From assembly GCF_016804325.1 (NCBI RefSeq), contig NZ_CP043627.1:5695001-5759000 (forward strand): 64,000 bases of DNA, in the 5' to 3' direction. The DNA comes from Methylobacterium aquaticum. Its GTDB lineage: Bacteria > Pseudomonadota > Alphaproteobacteria > Rhizobiales > Beijerinckiaceae. Made by a program: the position numbers and the translations under genes. This document shows, one piece after another, positions 29,489 through 36,439 of this stretch (the first letter of the stretch is position 1; the number at the start of each line of letters is the position of its first letter). The notes below the pieces were generated by a model. The model saw only the letters and a list, made by a program, of their open reading frames with translations. It was not told where the DNA came from and did not search any database.

Positions 29489-29845
29489 CTTGCGCCGGAG
29501 ATGCGGCAGCTCCGTCGATCAATCGATATCCCGGAGCCGCGAAGGGGAGCTCCGGGGATCGGTAATTGTCGGCTGGTCGATGCGCGACCACATGCGGATG
29601 GCCTGAGCCGACGGCTCGAACTCACGGGCAAGATCGGTCGGGGCCGCGTCCAGCGCGGACCAGCGCGACCATCTGGCGGCGGAACTCCGCCGGGTAAGGG
29701 GGGTGGGTTCACGGCATGGCAAACACACCTCACGCGAAAGCGCTCTTGGTGTCCACCGATCCGGGGAAGTCCGACACTGAACCCTGTCCGCAACCTGTGC
29801 CAGAGCCATAATATTCTCGGGAAGACACATCCCCAAAGGGGAGAA
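29489..29845. other. Intergenic region, largely an IS3 remnant
   Basis: About 360 bases between the hybrid kinase and the first tRNA-Pro. Most of it is explained by the IS3 orfA remnant listed separately. I see no intact gene. Confidence 0.6.
29565..29776 (-). mobile_element. IS3-family orfA remnant with one terminal sequence
   Basis: On the minus strand the piece begins at 29776 with TGTCGGACTTCCCCGGATCG, an IS3-type left end. About 60 bases further an ATG is followed by a stop at codon 3 (29709-29711). In the same frame are HPPYPAEFRRQMVALVRAG, then after a one-base shift TDLAREFEPSAQAIRMW, the N-terminal helix-turn-helix region of IS3-family OrfA. The remaining transposase is missing. It is a decayed insertion next to tRNA-Pro genes. 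Confidence 0.8.
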
Positions 29846-29922
29846 TGGTCGGAGTGGCAGGATTTGAACCTGCGACCCCCACGTCCCGAACGTGGTGCGC
29901 TACCAGACTGCGCTACACTCCG
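29846..29922 (-). tRNA. tRNA-Pro (anticodon CGG), copy 1
   Basis: Complete cloverleaf on the minus strand with acceptor pair CGGAGTG / CACTCCG, anticodon stem CCACG / CGTGG, loop TTCGGGA (anticodon CGG), and encoded ACCA end (29846-29849). Reads CCG codons. Confidence 0.97.
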
Positions 29923-30011
29923 ACGCGCCCGAAGGCACTTGTATCAGCACATCGTCCATCTTTGCAGATGCTCGATGGTCTCGGGAAGACTTGGCGCTCC
30001 GTAAAGAGCGT

Positions 30012-30088
30012 TGGTCGGAGTGGCAGGATTTGAACCTGCGACCCCCACGTCCCGAACGTGGTGCGCTACCAGACTGCGCTACACTCCG
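30012..30088 (-). tRNA. tRNA-Pro (anticodon CGG), copy 2
   Basis: Identical in sequence to copy 1, in the same orientation, 89 bases away, again with encoded CCA (30012-30014). A flanking CTCGGGAAGAC is shared by both copies, so the duplicated unit is about 165 bases. Confidence 0.97.
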
Positions 30089-30397
30089 AACCGCCGGCCG
30101 TGGCCGACGACCGGGCTTATAGCCAGGGCATCCGGGGTCCGCAAGGCCGTTCGTGCCGGATGGCCGAGTTTCTTGAGCCGGCGAGTTTCCCGAGCCGGCA
30201 TGGCAGCCGGTCCGCTCCGCGAAGCGACGGCGTTCGGGGCCGGGCAAGGGCGTGGGTAAGGGCGAAAGGACGAGCGGGCGTCCTCGGCGACGACCGACGG
30301 CGAGAGTAGGCCTTGCACGATTCGCTCTTGCCCCCCATTGTCCCGCATCGAGGAAAGTCCCACCGGCAGGGTGGCGTATGGCGAGCCGGGTGGTGGC
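30089..30397. other. Intergenic stretch between tRNA-Pro and the LOV kinase
   Basis: About 310 bases that hold the tRNA-Pro promoter (minus strand) and the promoter and 5' end of the LOV kinase. The kinase frame is open from 30338. I see no other gene. Confidence 0.4.
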
Positions 30398-32068
30398 GTG
30401 AGCGAAGACGATCGGGCCGGAGCGCCGGAGCCGGAAGCCAGCCATTCCGCGGAGGCGCCGTCGCTGGCGCATCTCAAATCCGCGACGATCCGCGAGCCCG
30501 GTCTCGACGACCGCGGCAGCGTGTTCTTCGCGGCGATCGAGATGACCCGGATGCCGATGATCCTGACCGATCCCCGGCGGCCCGACAACCCGATCGTGTT
30601 CGCCAACCGGGCGTTCCAGGACCTCACCGGCTACACGCAGGCCGAGCTGGTCGGCCGCAACTGCCGCTTCCTCCAGGGGCCGGAGACCAGCCGCGAGACC
30701 GTCGCCGAGCTGCGCCAGGCGGTCGAGGAGCGCCGGGCGATCGCGACCGAGATCCTGAACTACAAGCGCGACGGCTCGCCGTTCTGGAACGGCATCTTCA
30801 TCGGCCCGGTCTTCGACGAGGCCGGGGAGATCGTGTATTTCTTCGCCTCGCAGCTCGACGTGACCCGGCGCCGGGTGTCGGAGCAGGCGTTCCGCCAGGC
30901 CCAGAAGATGGAGGCGATCGGCCAGCTCACCGCCGGCCTCGCCCACGACTTCAACAACCTGCTCCAGGTCGTCTCCGGCAACCTCGAACTGGCGCGCAAC
31001 TCCGTCACCCACGAGCGGGCCCAGCGCCAGCTCGCCAACGCCGCCGCGGCGGCGGAACGCGGCGCCAAGCTGACGAAGCAGCTCCTGTCCTTCGCCCGCA
31101 AGGCGCGCCTGGAGCCGCGCTCGCTCAACCTCAACGCCCTGGTGCTGGCCTTCGCCGAGGTCGCGGAGAGCACGCTCGGCAGCACCGTCTCGGTGCGCCT
31201 CGACCTGACGCCGCGGCTGCCGGCGGTCACGCTCGACCGCACCAACCTCGAGATGGCGCTCCTCAACGTGCTCATCAACGCCCGCGACGCGATGCCGAAG
31301 GGCGGCACGGTGACGATCTCGACCGGGACGATCCATCTCAACGGCAACGGCAAGGCCCGCAACCTGCCGCCGGGCGACTACGTGGCGCTCCGGGTGCGCG
31401 ACGAGGGGGAGGGGATGCCCCCCCACGTGGCCGAGCGGGCGACCGAGCCGTTCTTCTCCACCAAGGGCCCCGACAAGGGAACCGGCCTCGGCCTCGCCAT
31501 GGCGCACGGCTTCGTGCAGCAATCCCGCGGCCGGCTGGAGATCGAGAGCCGGCCGCACGAGAACGGCGCCGGCGGCACCGTCATCACGATGCTGTTTCCC
31601 TGCGGGAGCGCCGCCGCCGTCGAGGAGGAGCCCGCCGAGCGCAAGGCGGTGCTGCGGCGCGGCGACGAGACCGTGCTGGTGGTCGAGGACAGCGACGACG
31701 TGCGGGCGCTCGCCCGCGAATACCTCGAGAGCCTGGGCTACCAGGTGCTCGCCGCCCGCAACGGCGAGGAGGCCTTGGGCGTCCTGGAGCGCGAGGAGCG
31801 GATCGACCTCCTGTTCTCCGACATCGTGATGCCGGGCGGGGTCAACGGGCTGGTCCTGGCCAAGCGGGCCCAGTCGATGCGGCCCGACCTGCCGGTGCTG
31901 CTGACCACCGGCTACAACGAGGACCTGGTGGCGGAGGGGCCCGCCACCCCGACCATGGACGTGCTCGGCAAGCCCTACCGCAAGGCCGAGCTCGCCGACC
32001 GGATCCGCTCCGCCCTCGACCGCGGCGCCAAGCCGATGCCGGCCCCGGGCGACCCGCATCACGGCTGA
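30398..32068 (+). CDS. LOV-domain hybrid histidine kinase (blue-light receptor)
   Basis: Soluble photoreceptor kinase of about 556 residues. The N-terminal LOV domain has the flavin motif GRNCRFLQG, whose cysteine forms the light-induced adduct with FMN. It also has NRAFQDLTGYTQAELVG and a C-terminal DVT linker. A HisKA domain follows with the H-box AGLAHDFNNLLQV, then HATPase blocks NVLINARDAMPKGG, DEGEGMP and GTGLGLAM. A C-terminal receiver has LVVEDSDDVRAL and phospho-acceptor FSDIVMP. The start is uncertain: I use GTG 30398 after a GGTGG-type site, but TTG 30338 and GTG 30374 are in frame. No partner regulator is adjacent. Confidence 0.88.
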   Translation: MSEDDRAGAPEPEASHSAEAPSLAHLKSATIREPGLDDRGSVFFAAIEMTRMPMILTDPRRPDNPIVFANRAFQDLTGYTQAELVGRNCRFLQGPETSRETVAELRQAVEERRAIATEILNYKRDGSPFWNGIFIGPVFDEAGEIVYFFASQLDVTRRRVSEQAFRQAQKMEAIGQLTAGLAHDFNNLLQVVSGNLELARNSVTHERAQRQLANAAAAAERGAKLTKQLLSFARKARLEPRSLNLNALVLAFAEVAESTLGSTVSVRLDLTPRLPAVTLDRTNLEMALLNVLINARDAMPKGGTVTISTGTIHLNGNGKARNLPPGDYVALRVRDEGEGMPPHVAERATEPFFSTKGPDKGTGLGLAMAHGFVQQSRGRLEIESRPHENGAGGTVITMLFPCGSAAAVEEEPAERKAVLRRGDETVLVVEDSDDVRALAREYLESLGYQVLAARNGEEALGVLEREERIDLLFSDIVMPGGVNGLVLAKRAQSMRPDLPVLLTTGYNEDLVAEGPATPTMDVLGKPYRKAELADRIRSALDRGAKPMPAPGDPHHG

Positions 32069-32166
32069 GGATCGCGTCCGGGTCTCGCCGCAGGGCGGGC
32101 CGTGTCGTCACTTTGCCGACATGGATGATGCGCCAGAACGGCCGCGCCGTTCCCCGCGAGGATTCC

Positions 32167-33537
32167 ATGCCGCGCCGTTCGCTTCTCGTCGTCACGCTGC
32201 TCATGTCGGGCGTCTCCGCCGTCCTGGCGCAGGCCCCGCAGGCCCCGCCTGCGCCCCGATCCTTTCCGGCGGCCCTTGCCGGCCACGCCCTTCTGCCGGC
32301 CGACGGCGTCGCGCCGCTGCCGGCGGATGTGCCCAGGGACCTCGCCACGCCGGGCAAGTTCACCACCGGCCGCCGGGTCGAGGCGGTCGGCACGGTCGAG
32401 GCGCAGTCGATGGGCCGCGCCACCAGCATGAAGCTGCCCCTGCGCGGCCAGCCGCTCCAGGGCCATTCCGGCATCAAGCACATGCCGGACGGCACCTACT
32501 GGGTGCTCACCGATAACGGCTTCGGCACCAAGGCGAACTCGCCCGACGCGATGCTGTACCTCAACCGTTACCGGATCGACTTCGGGACGGGCGGCGTCGA
32601 GCGGCTGGAGACGATCTACCTGCGCGATCCCGACCGGAAGGTGCCGTTCCGCATCGCCAACGAGGCGACGGAGAGCCGCTACCTCACCGGCAGCGACTTC
32701 GACCCCGAGAGCTTCCAGTTCGTCGGCGACCACATCTGGATCGGCGACGAGTTCGGACCGTTCCTGATCAAGGCCGACCGCAAGGGCAAGATCGAGGCGG
32801 TGGTCGATACCCAGGCTTCGGGCAAGCCCGTCCGCTCCCCCGACAATCCGGCGGTGACGACGCCCGCCGCGCCCGGCGGCGCGGTGGTCTTCAACGCCCG
32901 TCGCTCCAAGGGCTTCGAGGGCATGGCCGCCTCGCCCGACGGCAGCCGGCTCTACGCGCTTCTCGAAGGTCCGCTCTGGGACGCCGACGCCAAGGCGTTC
33001 GAGACGCAGGACGGCCGCACGGTCCTGCGGATCCTGGAATTCGACACCAAGGCCGAGACCTGGACCGGCCGGTCCTGGTTCTATCCGCTCGAGCAGGCCG
33101 GCAACGCCATCGGCGACTTCAACCTGATCGACGGCACGACCGGCCTCGTCATCGAGCGCGACGACGGCGAGGGCACCGCTGACCGGGCCTGCCCGGCGGG
33201 ACAGAAGGGGCCGGACTGCTTCTCGGTGCCGGCCCGGTTCAAGCGCGTCTACAAGATCGAGATGACCGACGGAAACCAGGGCGGTCCGGTCCGCAAGATC
33301 GGCTTCGTCGACCTGATGCGCATCGCCGACCCGGCCGGAAAGGCGCGCAAGCCCCTCACCGACGGCGCGCTCGCGATGCCGTTCTGGACGATCGAGAACG
33401 TCGACAAGGTGGACGACACCCACATCGTCGTCGGCAACGACAACAACCTGCCGTTCTCGGCGAGCCGCGACCCGCATCGGGTGGACGACAACGAGTTCGT
33501 GCTGCTGGAGGTGGGGGAGTTCCTGAAGGCGAAATAG
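32167..33537 (+). CDS. Exported phytase-like (esterase-like activity of phytase) family protein
   Basis: Periplasmic or secreted protein of 456 residues with a signal peptide (MPRRSLLVVTLLMSGVSAVLAQ). The rest is the beta-propeller phytase-like domain of PF13449 type, seen as SGIKHMPDGTYWVLTDNGFG, DPESFQFVGDHIWIGDEFGPF and FEGMAASPDGSRLYALLEGP. It probably hydrolyses phosphate or carboxyl esters; the true substrate is unknown. Start ATG 32167 sits 6 bases after a GCGAGGA site. The frame continues far upstream as the shadow of the kinase gene. A possible hairpin (33544-33575) lies past the stop. Confidence 0.9.
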   Translation: MPRRSLLVVTLLMSGVSAVLAQAPQAPPAPRSFPAALAGHALLPADGVAPLPADVPRDLATPGKFTTGRRVEAVGTVEAQSMGRATSMKLPLRGQPLQGHSGIKHMPDGTYWVLTDNGFGTKANSPDAMLYLNRYRIDFGTGGVERLETIYLRDPDRKVPFRIANEATESRYLTGSDFDPESFQFVGDHIWIGDEFGPFLIKADRKGKIEAVVDTQASGKPVRSPDNPAVTTPAAPGGAVVFNARRSKGFEGMAASPDGSRLYALLEGPLWDADAKAFETQDGRTVLRILEFDTKAETWTGRSWFYPLEQAGNAIGDFNLIDGTTGLVIERDDGEGTADRACPAGQKGPDCFSVPARFKRVYKIEMTDGNQGGPVRKIGFVDLMRIADPAGKARKPLTDGALAMPFWTIENVDKVDDTHIVVGNDNNLPFSASRDPHRVDDNEFVLLEVGEFLKAK

Positions 33538-33543
33538 GAACGG

Positions 33544-33575
33544 GCGCCCCGCATCCCGGGTGAGGTGCGGGGCGC
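33544..33575. terminator. Hairpin between converging phytase-like and DUF333 genes
   Basis: Arms GCGCCCCGCA (33544-33553) and TGCGGGGCGC (33566-33575) without a T run. It is placed between converging genes, and the call is low confidence. Confidence 0.4.
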
Positions 33576-33598
33576 TCGACCGAAGGCTCGATCCGCGT

Positions 33599-33991
33599 TC
33601 AGCGCGATGGCCGTTGCGAGCCGCGGAACAGCGTCCACTCCTCGACGACGCGCCCGTCGGGCAGGTGGCAGAAACCGGCCGTTCCTTGCCGATTCCGGCG
33701 CGTCTCGAGGCTCCCGCCGACCGATTCGCAATACACCGACGCGGGATTTCCGGCGCCTCCGACGAGCTTCTTCCGGTTCGCGCTGCGGAACAGCTTCCAT
33801 TCCTCGACGACGCGCCCGTCGGGCAGATGGCAGAGGCCGACCGTTCCCTGCCGACCCTCACGCATCTCGAGGCTCCCGCCGACCGATTCGCAATAGGCCG
33901 AGGCCGGGTTGCCCATGGCCCAGGCCTGGGGCGCACCGGCGGCGACGGTGAGCAGGGCGGCGGCGATCAGTGACCTCACGGCTTTCTCCAT
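33599..33991 (-). CDS. Exported protein with two DUF333 repeats
   Basis: Predicted periplasmic protein of 130 residues. A signal peptide (MEKAVRSLIAAALLTVAAGAPQAWA) is followed by two nearly identical DUF333 units, each with NPAS.YCESVGGSLE, GxCHLPDGRVVEEW and a final LFR. The two cysteines per unit are the family's conserved pair and probably form a disulfide. Members are called putative hemolysins without proof. The doubling is also visible in the DNA (offset 162 bases) and indicates a recent internal duplication. Confidence 0.85.
   Translation of the reverse strand: MEKAVRSLIAAALLTVAAGAPQAWAMGNPASAYCESVGGSLEMREGRQGTVGLCHLPDGRVVEEWKLFRSANRKKLVGGAGNPASVYCESVGGSLETRRNRQGTAGFCHLPDGRVVEEWTLFRGSQRPSR
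33623..33907 (-). repeat. Direct repeat inside the DUF333 gene
   Basis: Two similar copies of about 123 bases, starting near 33623 and 33785, an offset of 162 bases or 54 codons. Shared stretches include GCGGAACA and CTCGACGACGCGCCCGTCGG. Confidence 0.75.
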
Positions 33992-34182
33992 GTCCCCGGG
34001 GCGCTGCCCCGTGTCCGAGGAAGACTAGGCCGATGCGATGAACCGGCGGTGACGCTGGGGCATCCCGTCGGTCCGGTGCTCCGGCCTTGCCGCCTGGGAC
34101 GGCGCCCGATCGCGCCGCGACCGGACGCGGGAGGTCGGTCGTCCGGCAGGGTCCTCGGGACAGGGGCCTCGGGACCGGCGCC

Positions 34183-35256
34183 TCACGCCGAGCGCGCCAG
34201 CTCCGCCGCATCGCGCCCGACGACGTCCGCCAGGCTCCGCAGCCCCTCCGCCTCGATCCGGCGCACCAGCCCGGCCTTGATCTCCTCGACCAGGCCCGGG
34301 CCGGCATAGACCAGCGCCGAGTAGAGCTGCACCAGGCTCGCGCCGGCCCGGATCTTGGTCCAGGCGGCCTCCGCCGAATCGATCCCGCCGACGCCGATCA
34401 GCGGCAGCGCGGTTCCGACCCGCAGGGACGTCTCGGCAAGCAGGCGGGTCGAGGGCGAGAAGAGCGGCCGGCCGGACAGGCCGCCGGTCTCTCCCTTGGC
34501 CGCCCCCGCGAGGCTCGCCGGCCGGGCCACGGTGGTGTTGGAGACGACGAGCGCGTCGACGCCGCGGCGGCGCGCGGTGGCGGTCATCGCGTCGAGGCCG
34601 TCGAGGCTGATGTCCGGGGCGATCTTGAGCAGGACGGCGGTGCCGGCATCCGCTTCGTTACGGGCCGCGACCACCCGGGCGAGGAGGTCGTCGAGGAACG
34701 CCTCGCCCTGGAGGTCGCGCAGGCCCGGCGTGTTGGGCGAGGAGACGTTGACGGTGATGAAGTCGACGAGCCCCGCGAGGCCCCGCGTGCAGGCGACGTA
34801 ATCGGCGATGCGGTCGGTCGCCTCCTTGTTCGCCCCGATATTGACCCCGACGATGCCCGGCCGGCCGCGGCGGGCCTCGAGGCGGGCGCGCACCACGGCC
34901 AGACCCTCGCTGTTGAGGCCGAACCGGTTGATCACCGCCCCGTCCTCCGGCAGCCGGAAGACCCGCGGGCGCGGGTTGCCCGGCTGGGCCTGCGGCACCA
35001 CCCCGCCGACCTCGACGAAACCGAAGCCGAGCCCGAGCAGCGCGTCCGGCGCCCGCGCGCCCTTGTCGAACCCCGCCGCCAGCCCGACGGGATTGGGGAA
35101 GCGGCGCGATAGGACGGTCACGCCGAGGCGCGGGTCGTCGGCGGGCGGGCGGCGCACGGGAAGGCGCGCGAGGGCCCCCATGGTCAGGCCGTGGGCGGTC
35201 TCGGCATCGAGGGCCTGCAGCACGGGGCGGACGAGCGGGAAAACGGCCGAGAGCAC
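34183..35256 (-). CDS. pyrD: Dihydroorotate dehydrogenase (quinone), class 2
   Basis: Fourth step of pyrimidine synthesis: oxidation of dihydroorotate with electrons passed to membrane quinone, FMN cofactor. Signatures are [13 protein letters not shown], the FMN site [26 protein letters not shown] (with the class 2 catalytic serine), [16 protein letters not shown] and GGIDSAEAA. The N-terminal hydrophobic helix ([16 protein letters not shown]) is the membrane-binding segment of class 2. Start is GTG 35256, because AGGAGG lies 6 bases upstream of it; the TTG at 35262 is too close to that site. The upstream DUF952 gene ends just before it, so the two are coupled. Confidence 0.95.
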   Translation of the reverse strand: MLSAVFPLVRPVLQALDAETAHGLTMGALARLPVRRPPADDPRLGVTVLSRRFPNPVGLAAGFDKGARAPDALLGLGFGFVEVGGVVPQAQPGNPRPRVFRLPEDGAVINRFGLNSEGLAVVRARLEARRGRPGIVGVNIGANKEATDRIADYVACTRGLAGLVDFITVNVSSPNTPGLRDLQGEAFLDDLLARVVAARNEADAGTAVLLKIAPDISLDGLDAMTATARRRGVDALVVSNTTVARPASLAGAAKGETGGLSGRPLFSPSTRLLAETSLRVGTALPLIGVGGIDSAEAAWTKIRAGASLVQLYSALVYAGPGLVEEIKAGLVRRIEAEGLRSLADVVGRDAAELARSA

Positions 35257-35258
35257 GA

Positions 35259-35605
35259 TCAACCTCCTGCCAGATCCGGGAAGACATGGACGCCGTCCGC
35301 CCCGAGCGGCAGCGCCGCGACGTGCCGGACGGCGGAGAGCGGCAGCGGGCCGTAGAGATGCGGGAACAGGGCGCCGCCGCGGGACGGCTCGTAGCGCAGG
35401 GCCTTCCCCAATGCCTCCCCGTCGATCGCGATCAGGAGTAGGTCGTCCTGCCCGGCGAAGTGCCTGGCGGCGGTCTCGGGGCCTGCGCGGCGGTCGAGAA
35501 GTGGATGAAGCCGTCCGCCAGGTCGACGGGGGAGCCGTCGAACCGGCCGGCCGCCTCGGCGTCGCGCCACAGGGCGGCCGGGCAAATCTTGTAGATCAGG
35601 GTCAT
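35259..35605 (-). CDS. DUF952 family protein, frameshifted
   Basis: Small cytosolic protein of about 115 residues. The N-terminal frame gives [20 protein letters not shown] with the family motif DGFIHFSTA. The second frame continues [19 protein letters not shown], then [18 protein letters not shown]. The frames join at the G run 35478-35481 (one more G restores the family sequence [13 protein letters not shown]), so I suspect an assembly error. DUF952 proteins often precede pyrD in alphaproteobacteria, as here. The biochemical function is unknown. Confidence 0.85.
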
Positions 35606-35608
35606 GGG

Positions 35609-35659
35609 TGGATCGGGGTCCTGGATGGATCGGGGTCCTGGGTCGATCGGGGGCCTGGG
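35609..35659. repeat. Three 17-bp tandem repeats upstream of the DUF952 start
   Basis: Units TGGATCGGGGTCCTGGA, TGGATCGGGGTCCTGGG and TCGATCGGGGGCCTGGG in direct succession, 3 bases upstream of the DUF952 start codon, in its likely leader. Confidence 0.75.
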
Positions 35660-35806
35660 CGCCGCTTGCCGCTCCGGCGTGGTCGAGGGCGAGCGATAGC
35701 GGGCCCGGGATGGACCGGCAACGCCCGTTGCCTTTCGGTGAGGGTTGGGTACTTTACATTTGTTAGTTCGGTGGTGAACACCGCCCCGCGTCGAGCCAGG
35801 TCTTCC

Positions 35807-36433
35807 ATGCTGTCCCACGAGCGGATCTGGTCCGCGATCGATCACCTCGCCGAACGCAACAACCTGACCGCCTCGGGCCTTGCCAAGCGCGCGGGGCTCG
35901 ACGCGACGAGCTTCAACCGCTCGAAGCGGGTGAGCCCGGACGGGCGCAAGCGCTGGCCCTCGACCGAATCGGTCGCCAAGATCCTGGCGGCCACCGGCGC
36001 CACCCTCGACGATTTCCTGCGCCTGATCGAGCCGCGACACCCGGACGCCCGCATCGCGGTGCCGCTGTTCGGCAGCGAGAGCGCGGCCGTCCAGCTCGGC
36101 CCCAACGGCCTGCCGGGCAACGGCAGCGTGATCGAGGAGGTGGCGCTGCCGGGCCTCGGGCCGGACCGCTGCTTTGCCATCGAGGTGCGGAACGGCATCC
36201 TGGCACCGCTCTACCGGGACGGCGACGTGCTGGTGGTCTCCCCCACCGCGGCGATCCGCCGGGGCGACCGGGTGATGACCTGCCTGGATGGCGGCAACAT
36301 CCTGGTCGCCGAATTGAGGCGGCGCACTCCCCGGGCGGCCGAGCTCAGCGGGACGGTTCCCGGCGATCCGGACCGGATCGTGCCGACCTCCGAGATCACC
36401 TGGATGGCCCGGGTGATGTGGGTCCGGCACTGA
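35807..36433 (+). CDS. XRE-type transcriptional regulator with S24 peptidase-like domain
   Basis: LexA/CI-like regulator of 208 residues. The N-terminal helix-turn-helix covers about residues 8-70 (NLTASGLAKRAGLDATSFNRSKR, SVAKILAATGATLDDFLRL). The C-terminal S24-type domain (about 115-205) has FAIEVRNGILAPLYRDGDVLVVSP and RRGDRVMTCL. The serine and lysine expected for autocleavage are not clear (the serine-like position is in RNGILAPLY), so it may be a non-cleaving repressor. Start ATG 35807 is chosen because the fold begins there; GTG 35774 is also in frame. A comparatively A/T-rich leader (about 35745-35775) upstream is a likely promoter or operator. Confidence 0.85.
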   Translation: MLSHERIWSAIDHLAERNNLTASGLAKRAGLDATSFNRSKRVSPDGRKRWPSTESVAKILAATGATLDDFLRLIEPRHPDARIAVPLFGSESAAVQLGPNGLPGNGSVIEEVALPGLGPDRCFAIEVRNGILAPLYRDGDVLVVSPTAAIRRGDRVMTCLDGGNILVAELRRRTPRAAELSGTVPGDPDRIVPTSEITWMARVMWVRH

Positions 36434-36439
36434 CCCGAT

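Noticed and set aside
29846..30088. Possible CRISPR-like repeat pair
   Set aside because: The two repeats fold as complete tRNA-Pro genes with encoded CCA; there are only two copies and no spacer array.
30313..32166. Extended N-terminus joining the LOV kinase region with the phytase-like protein
   Set aside because: The frame is merely open through the kinase gene; the signal peptide and ribosome site at 32167 mark the real start.
35612..36430. Minus-strand open frame antisense to the S24 regulator, continuous with the DUF952 N-terminus
   Set aside because: Only the part from 35605 downward matches DUF952; the upstream part is the shadow of the regulator.
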